NCBI RefSeq assembly: GCF_900156805.1
Contig: NZ_FTOQ01000002.1
Coordinates: 248,001 to 312,000 of the forward strand
Reading direction: 5' to 3'
From: Roseivivax lentus
Lineage (GTDB): Bacteria > Pseudomonadota > Alphaproteobacteria > Rhodobacterales > Rhodobacteraceae
Length of the DNA stretch: 64,000 nucleotides
Positions 41,893 through 50,696 of this stretch are shown one piece after another (position 1 is the first letter of the stretch; the number at the start of each line of letters is the position of its first letter). Under the pieces are notes generated by a model. The model ran no database searches and had not been told where the DNA came from. It worked only from the letters and a program-made list of their open reading frames with translations. Made by a program: the position numbers and the translations under genes.

Positions 41893-43041
41893 ATGAGACC
41901 GACGGAGAACGGATTGGCGTCAGAGGAGCGCCGCAATTTCCTGAAACTGGCCGCCTCGGGCAGTTTCACGGCGGCAGTGGTCGCAGGCGCGGGGGGCATG
42001 CTCTGGTCGTCCGAGGCGGTGGCCCAGACCCAGCAGGAAGAGCGCGAGCGCGAGCAGGCCGCCGATCACGTCATGACGCTGGCCACGGCCTACGTCCTCG
42101 GCGCGTCGCGCAGCTATCCGATCATGCAGCTCGACCTGAAGGAAAACATCCAGAACGCCACCAACGGCAAGGTCTACGTGAAGCTTGCCCCCGGCGGCCA
42201 GCTTGGCGCGGGCGGCGCGCTGGCGCAGGCGGTGCAGACCGGCACGATCCAGTGCGCGCAGCATTCGCTGGCGAACTTCGCGCCCTTCGCGAGCACCGTT
42301 GACCTGATCAACCTGCCGTATTTCTGCGGCTCCAACCAGCGCTTCGTGAACCTCGTCAACTCGGATGCCTGGAAGTCCGAAGTGCACCCGAAGATCGAAT
42401 CCTCCGGCTTCAAGGCGCTGTTCTACGTGGTCATCGACCCGCGCGTCGTCGCAGTGCGCGCCGGTGGTGCGGGCCCGGTGCTGGCGCCGTCCGATCTGGC
42501 GGGCGTCAAGTTCCGCGTGCCGGGCTCGGCGATGCTGCAGCAATATTACCGGATGGTCGGCGCCAACCCGACGCCGGTGGCCTGGGGCGAGACGCCCTCG
42601 GCGATCAAGCAGGGCGTGGCCGACGCGCTCGATCCCTCGGTGGGCGCGCTTTATGTCTTCGGCTTCTCGGATATCCTGTCCCACGTGACCTTCACGCAGG
42701 CGGTGCCGGACAGCCAAGTCTACTCGGTCAACCTCGAATGGTTCAATTCGCTGCCCGCCGACGTGCAGGAAGGCATCGAGTTCGCGGGCGAGATGACCGC
42801 GCACCAGAACCTCGCCAAGGTACCCTCGGCGCGGGCCTATGCCATGTCCGAGCTGACCAAGGCGGGCGTCGAGTTCCATACGCTGAGCGACGACCAGCTG
42901 GCCGTCTGGCAGGAAGCCGGCGGCTACCAGCGCGAGGAATGGAACGACTTCAAGGTCGAGCTCGCAGGGTCGATGGAGACCTTCGACAGGCTGGCCGAAG
43001 CGGCAGGCACGATGGGCCGCTACTACGTTCACGACGCCTGA
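41893..43041 (+). CDS. hpsK: TRAP transporter solute-binding protein (DctP), Tat-exported
   Basis: A 382-residue periplasmic receptor. The N terminus has a textbook twin-arginine signal (SEERRNFLKLAASGSFTAAV, cleaved near AVAQT), so it is exported folded. The mature part is DctP-like: NGKVYVKLAPGGQLGAGGAL, LAGVKFRVPGSAMLQQYYRM and the conserved arginine region that grips a carboxylate or sulfonate. GGAGGAG precedes ATG 41893. By context the ligand is 2,3-dihydroxypropane-1-sulfonate; the gene name follows the hpsKLM transporter of Ruegeria pomeroyi and is tentative. Confidence 0.85.
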   Translation: MRPTENGLASEERRNFLKLAASGSFTAAVVAGAGGMLWSSEAVAQTQQEEREREQAADHVMTLATAYVLGASRSYPIMQLDLKENIQNATNGKVYVKLAPGGQLGAGGALAQAVQTGTIQCAQHSLANFAPFASTVDLINLPYFCGSNQRFVNLVNSDAWKSEVHPKIESSGFKALFYVVIDPRVVAVRAGGAGPVLAPSDLAGVKFRVPGSAMLQQYYRMVGANPTPVAWGETPSAIKQGVADALDPSVGALYVFGFSDILSHVTFTQAVPDSQVYSVNLEWFNSLPADVQEGIEFAGEMTAHQNLAKVPSARAYAMSELTKAGVEFHTLSDDQLAVWQEAGGYQREEWNDFKVELAGSMETFDRLAEAAGTMGRYYVHDA

Positions 43042-43056
43042 TCCGGCGACGATAGA

Positions 43057-43080
43057 GGATCGGCGCGCGGGCGCCGATCC
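43057..43080 (+). terminator. Hairpin between dctP and dctQ genes
   Basis: GGATCGGCGC (43057-43066), loop GCGG, GCGCCGATCC (43071-43080), a perfect 10-bp stem without a T tract. It may protect the 3' end of the binding-protein mRNA or partly stop transcription, giving more receptor than permease. Confidence 0.55.
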
Positions 43081-43158
43081 CACCCCCTGAATACGTCAGA
43101 TTGCGACATCATTTAATCCGGCGCGGTTCAGTCCGCCGCCCGGATACGGGAGGATTGC

Positions 43159-43674
43159 ATGCAACGCATACTGGATGCGCTGAACCGGAACGCGGAGCGC
43201 TGGGCGCTTCTCGTCTTCTACGTGATGCTGGTCGCCACGATGTTCATCGAGGTGCTGCGGCGCGAAATCCTTTCCTATTCCTCGATCTGGGGTGAGGAGA
43301 TCGTGCGCTATTCCTTCATCTACCTGGCCTGGATCGGGGCGGCGGCGGCGGTGCGCGAGCGCGGCCATATCCGGATCGACGTGATCCTCGAATATGTCGG
43401 GCCGCGGGTGAAGGCGCTGCTCTACATCTTCGGGGACCTGGTGATGTTCGCCGTGGCGGTCGTGGCGGTCATCTATTCCTTCGAGACGGTGCTCGTCTCC
43501 GCCAAGTTCGGCTCCGTGACCCACGGTCTGCGCATCAGCCAGGTTTGGTTCCTGCTGGCCGTGCCCATCGGGTTCAGCCTCGTCATCTTCCGCCTCATCC
43601 AGTCGTTCCTGCGCGACGTGAGCGATCTTCGGCACGGACGCCCCGTGTTCGAAGGCGACAAATTGTTCGACTGA
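43159..43674 (+). CDS. hpsL: TRAP transporter small permease (DctQ)
   Basis: A 171-residue membrane protein with four helices: LLVFYVMLVATMFIEVLRRE, GEEIVRYSFIYLAWIGAAAA with VRERGHIRIDVI (the DctQ signature), AVAVVAVIYSFETV and WFLLAVPIGFSLVIF. It pairs with the large permease in a sodium-driven TRAP system. The gene name is tentative, by context. Confidence 0.88.
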   Translation: MQRILDALNRNAERWALLVFYVMLVATMFIEVLRREILSYSSIWGEEIVRYSFIYLAWIGAAAAVRERGHIRIDVILEYVGPRVKALLYIFGDLVMFAVAVVAVIYSFETVLVSAKFGSVTHGLRISQVWFLLAVPIGFSLVIFRLIQSFLRDVSDLRHGRPVFEGDKLFD

Positions 43675-43685
43675 GGGGAAAGCCA

Positions 43686-45017
43686 ATGCTCTGGAATCAA
43701 CTGGAAGCCCAAACGGTCGAGCTCGGCTGGGATTTCTACGGCCCCGTGCTACTGTTCGTGGTGCTGGTGGCGCTCGCGGTGCCGGTCTGGGCCGCGATCG
43801 GATCGGCGGCGATCCTCATGCTGGTCATCTCGGGCGCGCTGCCCCTGGGCCTCGTGGGCGAGAGCCTCTTTCACGGCATCGACCATTTCGCGCTGACCGC
43901 CGTGCCGCTCTTCATCCTGACCGGCGACGTGCTGGTGCGTACCGGGCTGTCGCGGAAGTTCCTCGACGTGGCCGAGGCGCTGACGCAATTCGCCAAGGGC
44001 GGGTTCGGATCGGCGACGGTGCTGGTCTGCGGCATGTTCGCGGCGATCTCGGGCTCGGACGCGGCGGGCGCTGCTGCCGTGGGCCGGATGACCATCGCCC
44101 GGCTGGTGGAATCGGGGTATCCGCGCCCCTATGCCTGCGCGCTGGTGGCCGCGGGCGCCTGTACCGGCATCCTGATCCCGCCCTCCATCGCCTATATCAT
44201 CATTGGCCTCGTGCTTGGGATATCCGCCTCGACGCTGTTCCTCGCCGCCGTCATTCCCGGGGTCGCGATCCTGCTGTCGATCCTGGCCACCAACATCATC
44301 ATGAACCGGCTTTACGGCTGGGAGGGGGGCGGCAATATCGGCTTCGGCGAGTACATGGTGCGGCTGGGCCGCGCGCTGAAATCGGGCTGGTACGCCTTCA
44401 TCGTGCCCGGGATCATCTTCTACGGCATCTTCTCGGGCCGGCTGACCCCGACCGAGGCCGGCGCCACGGCGGTCGTCGTGACCATCATCATGGGTTTCAT
44501 CCTTGGCACGCTGAAACTGTCGGATTTCCCGGCGATGCTGGTCAGCTCCGCCAAGGTCAACGGGGTGATCCTGCCGATCATCGCCTTCTCGCTGCCGCTG
44601 GCGCAGGCGCTCGCGATCCTCGGCGTGCCGCAGGGCTTCGTCACGGCGGCGACCTCGGTCAGCGACGAGCCCTGGGTGCTGATCCTGATGATGGTCTGCA
44701 TCCTCATCGCGGCGGGCTGCGTGATGGAGACGACGCCCAATATTGTGATCCTGGCACCCATCCTGAAGCCGCTTGCCGACAATATCGGTATGAACGAGAT
44801 TCAGTTCTGCATCATGATGATCACTGCCCTCGGCGTGGGCTTCATCACGCCGCCGCTGGGCCTGAACCTCTTCGTGGTCTCCGGCCTCACGGGCGAATCG
44901 ATCCTCAAGATCGCCTACCGCGCCATCCCATTCGTTCTGTTCATGCTGATCGTGACGCTGTTCATCGCCTACGTCCCGGCGATTTCGACAGCCTTCCTTC
45001 CGGACATCTACAAGTAG
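43686..45017 (+). CDS. hpsM: TRAP transporter large permease (DctM)
   Basis: A 443-residue membrane protein of about 12-13 helices in DctM arrangement: VPLFILTGDVLVRTGLSRKF, GMFAAISGSDAAGAAAVGRM (sodium-site region), ACTGILIPPSIAYIIIGLVL, RLTPTEAGATAVVV and VGFITPPLGLNLFVV. It is the ion-coupled import channel of the TRAP transporter. ATG 43686 follows dctQ by 11 bases; the longer frame overlaps dctQ. hpsN starts 10 bases after it. Gene name by context. Confidence 0.9.
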   Translation: MLWNQLEAQTVELGWDFYGPVLLFVVLVALAVPVWAAIGSAAILMLVISGALPLGLVGESLFHGIDHFALTAVPLFILTGDVLVRTGLSRKFLDVAEALTQFAKGGFGSATVLVCGMFAAISGSDAAGAAAVGRMTIARLVESGYPRPYACALVAAGACTGILIPPSIAYIIIGLVLGISASTLFLAAVIPGVAILLSILATNIIMNRLYGWEGGGNIGFGEYMVRLGRALKSGWYAFIVPGIIFYGIFSGRLTPTEAGATAVVVTIIMGFILGTLKLSDFPAMLVSSAKVNGVILPIIAFSLPLAQALAILGVPQGFVTAATSVSDEPWVLILMMVCILIAAGCVMETTPNIVILAPILKPLADNIGMNEIQFCIMMITALGVGFITPPLGLNLFVVSGLTGESILKIAYRAIPFVLFMLIVTLFIAYVPAISTAFLPDIYK

Positions 45018-45027
45018 GATTGATCCA

Positions 45028-46335
45028 ATGCCGAGAGAATATCTCAAGAAAGCCACTTTGCATGCCCGCAGCGACGCAGGTGAGACCCGCGAGATCGTGC
45101 GCGGCATTCTCGACGACATCGAAGCCGGCGGAGATGCCGCGGCCCTCGAATACGCTAAGAAGTTCGACAAGTACGAAGGCGAGATCCTCCTGTCGGACGA
45201 GGCGATCGCGGCGGCCACGGCGCTGGTGCCCGAGAAGCTGCGCCGCGACATCGATTTCAGCCATGCCAACGTGAAAAAATTCGCCGAGGCCCAGAAAGGC
45301 ACCGTGCAGGATTTCGAGATCGAGGTCGTGCCGGGCCTGACCGCCGGGCAGAAGGCCATCCCGGTCGACGCGGCGGGCTGCTACGTGCCGGGCGGGCGCT
45401 ACAGCCACATCGCCTCGGCGATCATGACGGTGACCACGGCGAAGGTCGCGGGCTGCAAGAACATCGTCGCCTGCTCGCCGCCGCGCCCCGATGTGGGTAT
45501 CGCCCCGGCGATCATCTACGCCGCGCATGTCTGCGGTGCCGACAAGATCCTCGCCATGGGCGGGGTGCAGGGCGTGGCCGCCATGACCTTCGGCCTTTTC
45601 GGCCTGCCCAAGGCGAACATCCTGGTGGGTCCGGGCAACCAGTTCGTGGCCGAGGCCAAGCGCATGCTTTTCGGCCGCGTCGGCATCGACATGATCGCGG
45701 GACCGACCGACAGCCTGATCCTCGCCGACAAGACCGCCGATCCCGAAGTGGTGGCGGCGGACCTCGTGGGGCAGGCGGAGCATGGCTACAACTCGCCCGT
45801 CTGGCTCGTCACCGATCACAAGCCCCTGGCCAAAGAGGTCATGCGCCTCGTGCCGAAACATATCGAGACGCTGCCCGAGGTGAACCGCGACAACGCCACC
45901 GCGGCGTGGCGCGACTACGCCGAGGTGATCGTCTGCGCCGACCGCGAGGAGATGGCGGCCTGTTCGGACGATTACGCGCCCGAGCACCTGACTGTGCAGG
46001 CCGAGGACCTCGATTGGTGGCTCAACCGCCTCTCCTGCTATGGCTCGCTCTTCCTCGGGGAAGAGACCACCGTGGCCTTCGGCGACAAGGCGGCGGGCAC
46101 CAACCACGTGCTGCCGACCTCCGGGGCGGCGAGCTATACCGGCGGCCTTTCGGTGCACAAATACATGAAGATCGTGACCTGGCAGCGCGCCACCCGCGAA
46201 GGGGCCAAGCCCGTGGCCGAAGCCACCGCGCGGATCGCGCGGCTCGAGGGGATGGAGGGCCATGCGCGCACCGCGGATATCCGTCTGAAGAAGTACTTCC
46301 CCGACGAGACCTTCGATCTGACGGCCGATGAATGA
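45028..46335 (+). CDS. hpsN: Sulfopropanediol 3-dehydrogenase
   Basis: A 435-residue histidinol-dehydrogenase-like enzyme that oxidises (R)-2,3-dihydroxypropane-1-sulfonate to sulfolactate in two NAD+ steps. AAGCYVPGGRYSHIASAIMT, LVGPGNQFVAEAKRMLFGRV, AGPTDSLILAD and DLVGQAEHGYNSPVWLVT are family motifs with zinc and catalytic His/Glu; SCYGSLFLGEETTVAFGDKA and SYTGGLSVHKYMKIVTWQR are characteristic of HpsN rather than HisD. It sits between the TRAP transporter and dehydrogenases, with the sulfolactate lyase downstream. Confidence 0.92.
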   Translation: MPREYLKKATLHARSDAGETREIVRGILDDIEAGGDAAALEYAKKFDKYEGEILLSDEAIAAATALVPEKLRRDIDFSHANVKKFAEAQKGTVQDFEIEVVPGLTAGQKAIPVDAAGCYVPGGRYSHIASAIMTVTTAKVAGCKNIVACSPPRPDVGIAPAIIYAAHVCGADKILAMGGVQGVAAMTFGLFGLPKANILVGPGNQFVAEAKRMLFGRVGIDMIAGPTDSLILADKTADPEVVAADLVGQAEHGYNSPVWLVTDHKPLAKEVMRLVPKHIETLPEVNRDNATAAWRDYAEVIVCADREEMAACSDDYAPEHLTVQAEDLDWWLNRLSCYGSLFLGEETTVAFGDKAAGTNHVLPTSGAASYTGGLSVHKYMKIVTWQRATREGAKPVAEATARIARLEGMEGHARTADIRLKKYFPDETFDLTADE

Positions 46336-47098
46336 CGCAGGCGACATAACGGCGCTCTTCAGCGTCGCGGGCCGGGTGGCCTGCGTCACCGGGGCCTCTT
46401 CGGGCCTCGGGCGGCGCGCGGCGACGGCGCTGGCCGAGGCGGGGGCCAGGGTCGTGGGCGTCGCGCGGCGGCGCGAGGCGCTGGATGACTGGATGTCCGA
46501 GGGGCCGGACCATCGCGCGGCGGTTGCGGCGGATATCGCCGAGCGGGGCGGGCTGGAGACCGTGGTCGCGGAGATCGCGGACCCGTTCGGCCCGCCGGAC
46601 ATCCTGATCAACGCCGCCGGGCTCAACACCCGCGAGGCCGCCGATGACGTGACGGCGGAGGGCTGGGACGCGACGCTTGCCATCAACCTTTCGGCTCCGT
46701 TCTTCCTCGCGCAGGCGATGGTGCCCGCGATGAAGGCGAAGGGCTGGGGCCGGATCGTCAATTTCGCCTCGCTGCAAAGCTTCCGCGCCTTTCCGGGCGG
46801 GATCGCCTACGGGGCCACGAAGGGCGGCGTCGCGCAGATGACCCGCGCGATGGCCGAGGCCTGGTCGCCCCACGGCATCACCGCCAACGCCATCGGGCCG
46901 GGCTTCTTCCCGACGGAACTGACGGCGGCGGTCTTCAACGATGCCGAGCGCGCGGCGCGCAACGCGGCCCAGACCTGCCTCGGGCGCAACGGCGCACCCG
47001 AGGACATGGACGGGCCGGTGCTGTTTCTCTGCTCGGACGCGTCGTCATATGTCACCGGGCAGATCCTGATGGTGGACGGAGGGTTCACGGCGAAATGA
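46328..47098 (+). CDS. SDR-family dehydrogenase, candidate DHPS 2-dehydrogenase
   Basis: A 256-residue short-chain dehydrogenase: VACVTGASSGLGRRAATALA (NAD(P) loop TGxxxGxG), NAAGLNTREA, IVNFASLQSFRAFPGGIAYG with catalytic Ser-Tyr, ATKGGVAQMTRA with Lys, and SYVTGQILMVDGGF. It overlaps hpsN by 8 bases and the next gene by 4. In DHPS operons two 2-dehydrogenases (HpsO and HpsP) interconvert the enantiomers through a ketone; this is probably one of them, but which one is not clear. Confidence 0.85.
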   Translation: MNDAGDITALFSVAGRVACVTGASSGLGRRAATALAEAGARVVGVARRREALDDWMSEGPDHRAAVAADIAERGGLETVVAEIADPFGPPDILINAAGLNTREAADDVTAEGWDATLAINLSAPFFLAQAMVPAMKAKGWGRIVNFASLQSFRAFPGGIAYGATKGGVAQMTRAMAEAWSPHGITANAIGPGFFPTELTAAVFNDAERAARNAAQTCLGRNGAPEDMDGPVLFLCSDASSYVTGQILMVDGGFTAK

Positions 47099-48072
47099 AA
47101 GCGCTCGTCTATACCGCACCCGAAAGCTTCGACTTTCGCGACGTGCCGGACCCGGCGCCCGGCGCGGGCGAGGTGGCGGTCACGGTCGGTGCCGTGGGCA
47201 TCTGTGGCTCGGACATGCACGCCTATCTCGGGCATGACGACCGCCGGCCCGCGCCGCTGATCCTGGGCCACGAGGTGGCGGGCACCGCGGCGACCGGACA
47301 GCGCGTCACGGTCAATCCGCTGGTGACCTGCGGGGAATGCGCGGCGTGCCTGCGCGGTCAGGACAATCTCTGCCCGATGCGGCAGATCATCTCGATGCAG
47401 CCGCGCGAGGGCGGTTTCGCCGAGGCCATCGCCATCCCCGAGCGCAATCTTGTGACGGTGCCGGATCACGTCAGCGACGACCAGGCGGCGCTGGCCGAAC
47501 CCATCGCCTGCGGCTGGCACGCGGCGCGGGTGGCCCGCGCCCATCCCGCGGGTGCGGACGGCGCGCGGGCGCTGGTGATGGGGGGCGGGGCCATCGGCCT
47601 CGGCGCGGCCTTGTCGCTGAAGGCCCAAGGCGTCGAGGACGTGACGCTGGTGGAGCTCAACGAGATCCGCCGCGCATATCTGACGGGCCATTGCGGCCAG
47701 CGCGCCGTGCCCCCCGACGGGGTGGGCGACGCGCCCTTCGACATTGTCGTCGACGGCGTGGGCTATACCGACACCCGTGCGATGGCCTGCGCCGCCGTGC
47801 GGCCTGGCGGGATCATCGTGCATATCGGTCTCGGCAGCAGCGAAGGCGGGCTCGATATCCGCCGCATGACGCTGCAGGAGATCACCTTTACCGGAACCTA
47901 CACCTACACGGCGCAGGATTTCCGGGATACCGCGCAGGCGATGTTCGAGGGCCGTCTCGGCCCCCTCGACTGGACCGAGACGCGGCCGCTGTCGGAGGGC
48001 AAGACCGCCTTCGACGATATCCGGTCCGGGCGCGTCGCCGCCCCGAAAATTTTACTGAAACCAAACGGTTGA
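47095..48072 (+). CDS. Zinc-dependent MDR alcohol dehydrogenase, candidate DHPS 2-dehydrogenase
   Basis: A 325-residue medium-chain dehydrogenase. GAVGICGSDMHAYLGHD has the catalytic zinc Cys and His region, LILGHEVAGTA follows, the structural zinc site is CGECAACLRGQDNLC, and ALVMGGGAIGLGAALSLKAQ is the NAD loop. It resembles L-idonate/sorbitol dehydrogenases. With the overlapping SDR gene it is the likely partner for epimerising DHPS. ATGA overlap upstream; suyA starts 11 bases downstream. Confidence 0.87.
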   Translation: MKALVYTAPESFDFRDVPDPAPGAGEVAVTVGAVGICGSDMHAYLGHDDRRPAPLILGHEVAGTAATGQRVTVNPLVTCGECAACLRGQDNLCPMRQIISMQPREGGFAEAIAIPERNLVTVPDHVSDDQAALAEPIACGWHAARVARAHPAGADGARALVMGGGAIGLGAALSLKAQGVEDVTLVELNEIRRAYLTGHCGQRAVPPDGVGDAPFDIVVDGVGYTDTRAMACAAVRPGGIIVHIGLGSSEGGLDIRRMTLQEITFTGTYTYTAQDFRDTAQAMFEGRLGPLDWTETRPLSEGKTAFDDIRSGRVAAPKILLKPNG

Positions 48073-48083
48073 GGAGACCTCAC

Positions 48084-48374
48084 ATGACCGAAATACCCCA
48101 TCTTCTGGTGCACGAACACGACGACAACGTGGGCGTCGTCGTCGTCGAGGGGCTGACCGCGGGCACCGACATGCTGTGCTGCGTGACCCATGACAATTCC
48201 ACCTTCCGCCTGACTGCCGGCGCGGACGTGCCGATCGGGCACAAGATCGCGCTGAAGGACCTCAAGGAGGGCGATACGGCGATCAAGTACGGCGAGGATA
48301 TCGGCAAGGTCATCGCCGACATTCCGAAGGGCGCGCATGTCCACACCCACAATTGCAAGACCAAGCGCTGGTGA
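48084..48374 (+). CDS. suyA: (R)-sulfolactate sulfo-lyase subunit alpha
   Basis: A 96-residue SAF-domain protein: HEHDDNVGVVVVEGLTAGTD, AGADVPIGHKIALKDLKEGD and IKYGEDIGKVIADIPKGAHV with HTHN near the C terminus. This is the small subunit of the UxaA-type lyase family, and together with SuyB it cleaves sulfolactate to pyruvate and sulfite. GGAG precedes the ATG. Confidence 0.93.
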   Translation: MTEIPHLLVHEHDDNVGVVVVEGLTAGTDMLCCVTHDNSTFRLTAGADVPIGHKIALKDLKEGDTAIKYGEDIGKVIADIPKGAHVHTHNCKTKRW

Positions 48375-48457
48375 TCCGCGCTTTGGCGGCGACGCAGTAG
48401 TGACATTACCCTTCGCTCAGGCAGCGCAGCGGTAGCGACAACAAAGGAACAAGTCAG

Positions 48458-49639
48458 ATGGCTTCCAAATATTCCAACATGACGGTCAAGGGTTACCGGC
48501 GCGAGAACGGGCGCGTGGGTGTCCGCAACCACGTCGTCATCCTGCCCGTCGACGACATCTCGAACGCCGCCTGCGAGGCGGTGGCGAACAATGTGAAAGG
48601 CACGCTGGCGATCCCGCACGCCTATGGGCGTCTGCAATTCGGCGAGGATCTCGAGCTGCATTTCCGCACCATGATCGGCACCGGGTCCAACCCCAACGTC
48701 GCCGCCGTGGTGGTGATCGGGATCGAGCCCGGCTGGACCAAGCGCATCGCCGACGGAATCCGCAAGACCGGCAAGCAGGTCGCGGAATTCTCCATCGAGC
48801 AGAAGGGCGATTTCGAGACGATCCGCGCGGCCTCCTGGGCGGCCAAGGAATTCGTGCATTGGGCGACCGAGCTGCAGCGCGAGGAATGCTCGATCTCCGA
48901 GCTTTGGGTCTCGACGAAGTGCGGAGAGTCGGACACGACGACAGGCCTCGGCTCCTGCCCCACGGTGGGCAACATGTACGACAAGCTTCTGCCCGAAGGC
49001 ATCACCGGCTTTTTCGGCGAGACCTCCGAGATCACCGGGGCCGAGCATATCTGCCAAAAGCGTGCCATCAACGAAGAGGTGGGCGAGCGCTGGTACAAGA
49101 TGTGGAAGGCCTATCAGGACGACGTGATCTTCGCGCACCAGACCGACGACCTGTCCGACAGCCAGCCCACCAAGGGCAATATCGAAGGCGGCCTGACCAC
49201 GATCGAGGAAAAGGCGCTGGGCAACCTCGAGAAGATCGGGCGCACCTCGCAGTTCATCGACATCCTCGAACCCGCCGAGGCCCCGGGGGCCGGCAACGGG
49301 CTTTACTTCATGGACAGTTCCTCGGCGGCGGCGGAATGCGTGACGCTGATGGCCGCGGGTGGCGCGGTGATCCACACCTTCCCCACGGGGCAGGGCAACG
49401 TGGTGGGCAACCCCATCGTGCCGGTCATCAAGATCACCGCGAACCCGCGCACCGTGCGCACCATGGCAGAGCATGTGGATGTCGACGTTTCCGGCATCCT
49501 GCGCCGCGAGATGACCATCGACGAGGCCGGTGACGCGCTGATCGAGATGATCTGCCGGACCGCCAATGGCCGCAACACCGCCGCGGAAGCGCTCGGGCAT
49601 CGGGAATTCTCGATGACGAAGCTTTATCGCAGCGCGTAA
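48458..49639 (+). CDS. suyB: (R)-sulfolactate sulfo-lyase subunit beta
   Basis: A 393-residue large subunit of the altronate-hydrolase/UxaA family: [60 protein letters not shown] with the cluster/metal cysteines, and [20 protein letters not shown]. With SuyA it forms the iron-dependent lyase releasing sulfite. AAGGA precedes the start. The 83-base gap after suyA has no gene. Confidence 0.94.
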   Translation: MASKYSNMTVKGYRRENGRVGVRNHVVILPVDDISNAACEAVANNVKGTLAIPHAYGRLQFGEDLELHFRTMIGTGSNPNVAAVVVIGIEPGWTKRIADGIRKTGKQVAEFSIEQKGDFETIRAASWAAKEFVHWATELQREECSISELWVSTKCGESDTTTGLGSCPTVGNMYDKLLPEGITGFFGETSEITGAEHICQKRAINEEVGERWYKMWKAYQDDVIFAHQTDDLSDSQPTKGNIEGGLTTIEEKALGNLEKIGRTSQFIDILEPAEAPGAGNGLYFMDSSSAAAECVTLMAAGGAVIHTFPTGQGNVVGNPIVPVIKITANPRTVRTMAEHVDVDVSGILRREMTIDEAGDALIEMICRTANGRNTAAEALGHREFSMTKLYRSA

Positions 49640-49682
49640 ACGCGGTAGCGGGCGGCCTGTCGTGCCGCCCGCGCCGGATATC

Positions 49683-50696
49683 ATGACCGAAGACACAGAA
49701 ATCATATCCATCGAGGCCGCAATCGCGCTGATCCGCGCGGCCTTCATTGCGTGCGGCGTGCCGGACGCCACCGCGCAATCGGTCGCGACGGCGCTCGTCG
49801 CCGCCGAGAGCGAGGGGCAGGTGGGGCACGGCTTCTCGCGGCTGGGCGATTACGCGGCGCAGGCGCGCTCGGGCAAGATTCGCGCCGACGCGGTGCCCGA
49901 GGCGCGCGCGACGGGGGCCTCGGCGCTTGTCGTCGATGCCGGGCATGGCTTTGCCTATCCGGCGCTCGATCTCGCCATCGAGCGGGGCAGCGCCATGGCG
50001 CAGGAGACCGGATGCGCCGCGATCTCGGTCACCCGGTCGAGCCATTGCGGCGCGCTCTCGGTGCAGGTGGAGCGGCTGGCGCGAAAGGGTCTCATCGGCC
50101 TGATGGTCGCCAACGCGCCTGCGGCCATCGCGCCCTGGGGATCGAACAAGGCGGTCTTCGGCACCAATCCCATCGCCTTCGCCGCGCCGCGCGACGGGGC
50201 CGATCCGCTGGTGATCGACCTGTCGCTGAGCCGCGTGGCGCGCGGCAAGGTGATGAATGCCCGCAAGACCGGCAAACCCATTCCCGAGGGCTGGGCACTC
50301 GACCGCGATGGCCAGCCCACGACCGACCCCGAGGCAGCGCTGGCCGGGACCATGGTGCCCATCGGCGAGGCCAAGGGCACGGCGCTGGCGCTGATGGTCG
50401 AGATCCTCTCTGCGGTGCTGGTCGAGGCGACGCTGAGCGCCGAGATGCCTTCCTATTTCACCGCCGACGGCCCGCCGCCCGGATCGGGGCAATTCCTGCT
50501 GGCGCTGAGGCCCGGGGATGCAAGCGGCTTCGCCGCGCGGCTCGAGCGGCTTCTGGGCTTCATCACCGGCGCGGAAGGCGCGCGGCTTCCGGGCATGCGC
50601 CGGGCGGCTGCGATTGCGGCGGCCAACCGCGACGGGTTGCGCGTGCCGTCGATGTATCTGGGCGCGGCGCGGGACATGGCAGGCGGCAATGGCTGA
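49683..50696 (+). CDS. comC: Sulfolactate dehydrogenase, ComC-like (LDH2/MDH2 family)
   Basis: A 337-residue oxidoreductase of the malate/L-sulfolactate dehydrogenase fold: AESEGQVGHGFSRLGDYAAQ with the catalytic His, ITRSSHCGA-like VTRSSHCGALSVQVERLARK, NAPAAIAPWGSNKAVFGTNP and GEAKGTALALMVEILSAVL. In sulfonate gene sets this family is ComC, which interconverts (R)-sulfolactate and sulfopyruvate; its usual partner SlcC is not in the window. No strong ribosome site is seen. The end overlaps the YeiH gene by 8 bases. Confidence 0.83.
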   Translation: MTEDTEIISIEAAIALIRAAFIACGVPDATAQSVATALVAAESEGQVGHGFSRLGDYAAQARSGKIRADAVPEARATGASALVVDAGHGFAYPALDLAIERGSAMAQETGCAAISVTRSSHCGALSVQVERLARKGLIGLMVANAPAAIAPWGSNKAVFGTNPIAFAAPRDGADPLVIDLSLSRVARGKVMNARKTGKPIPEGWALDRDGQPTTDPEAALAGTMVPIGEAKGTALALMVEILSAVLVEATLSAEMPSYFTADGPPPGSGQFLLALRPGDASGFAARLERLLGFITGAEGARLPGMRRAAAIAAANRDGLRVPSMYLGAARDMAGGNG

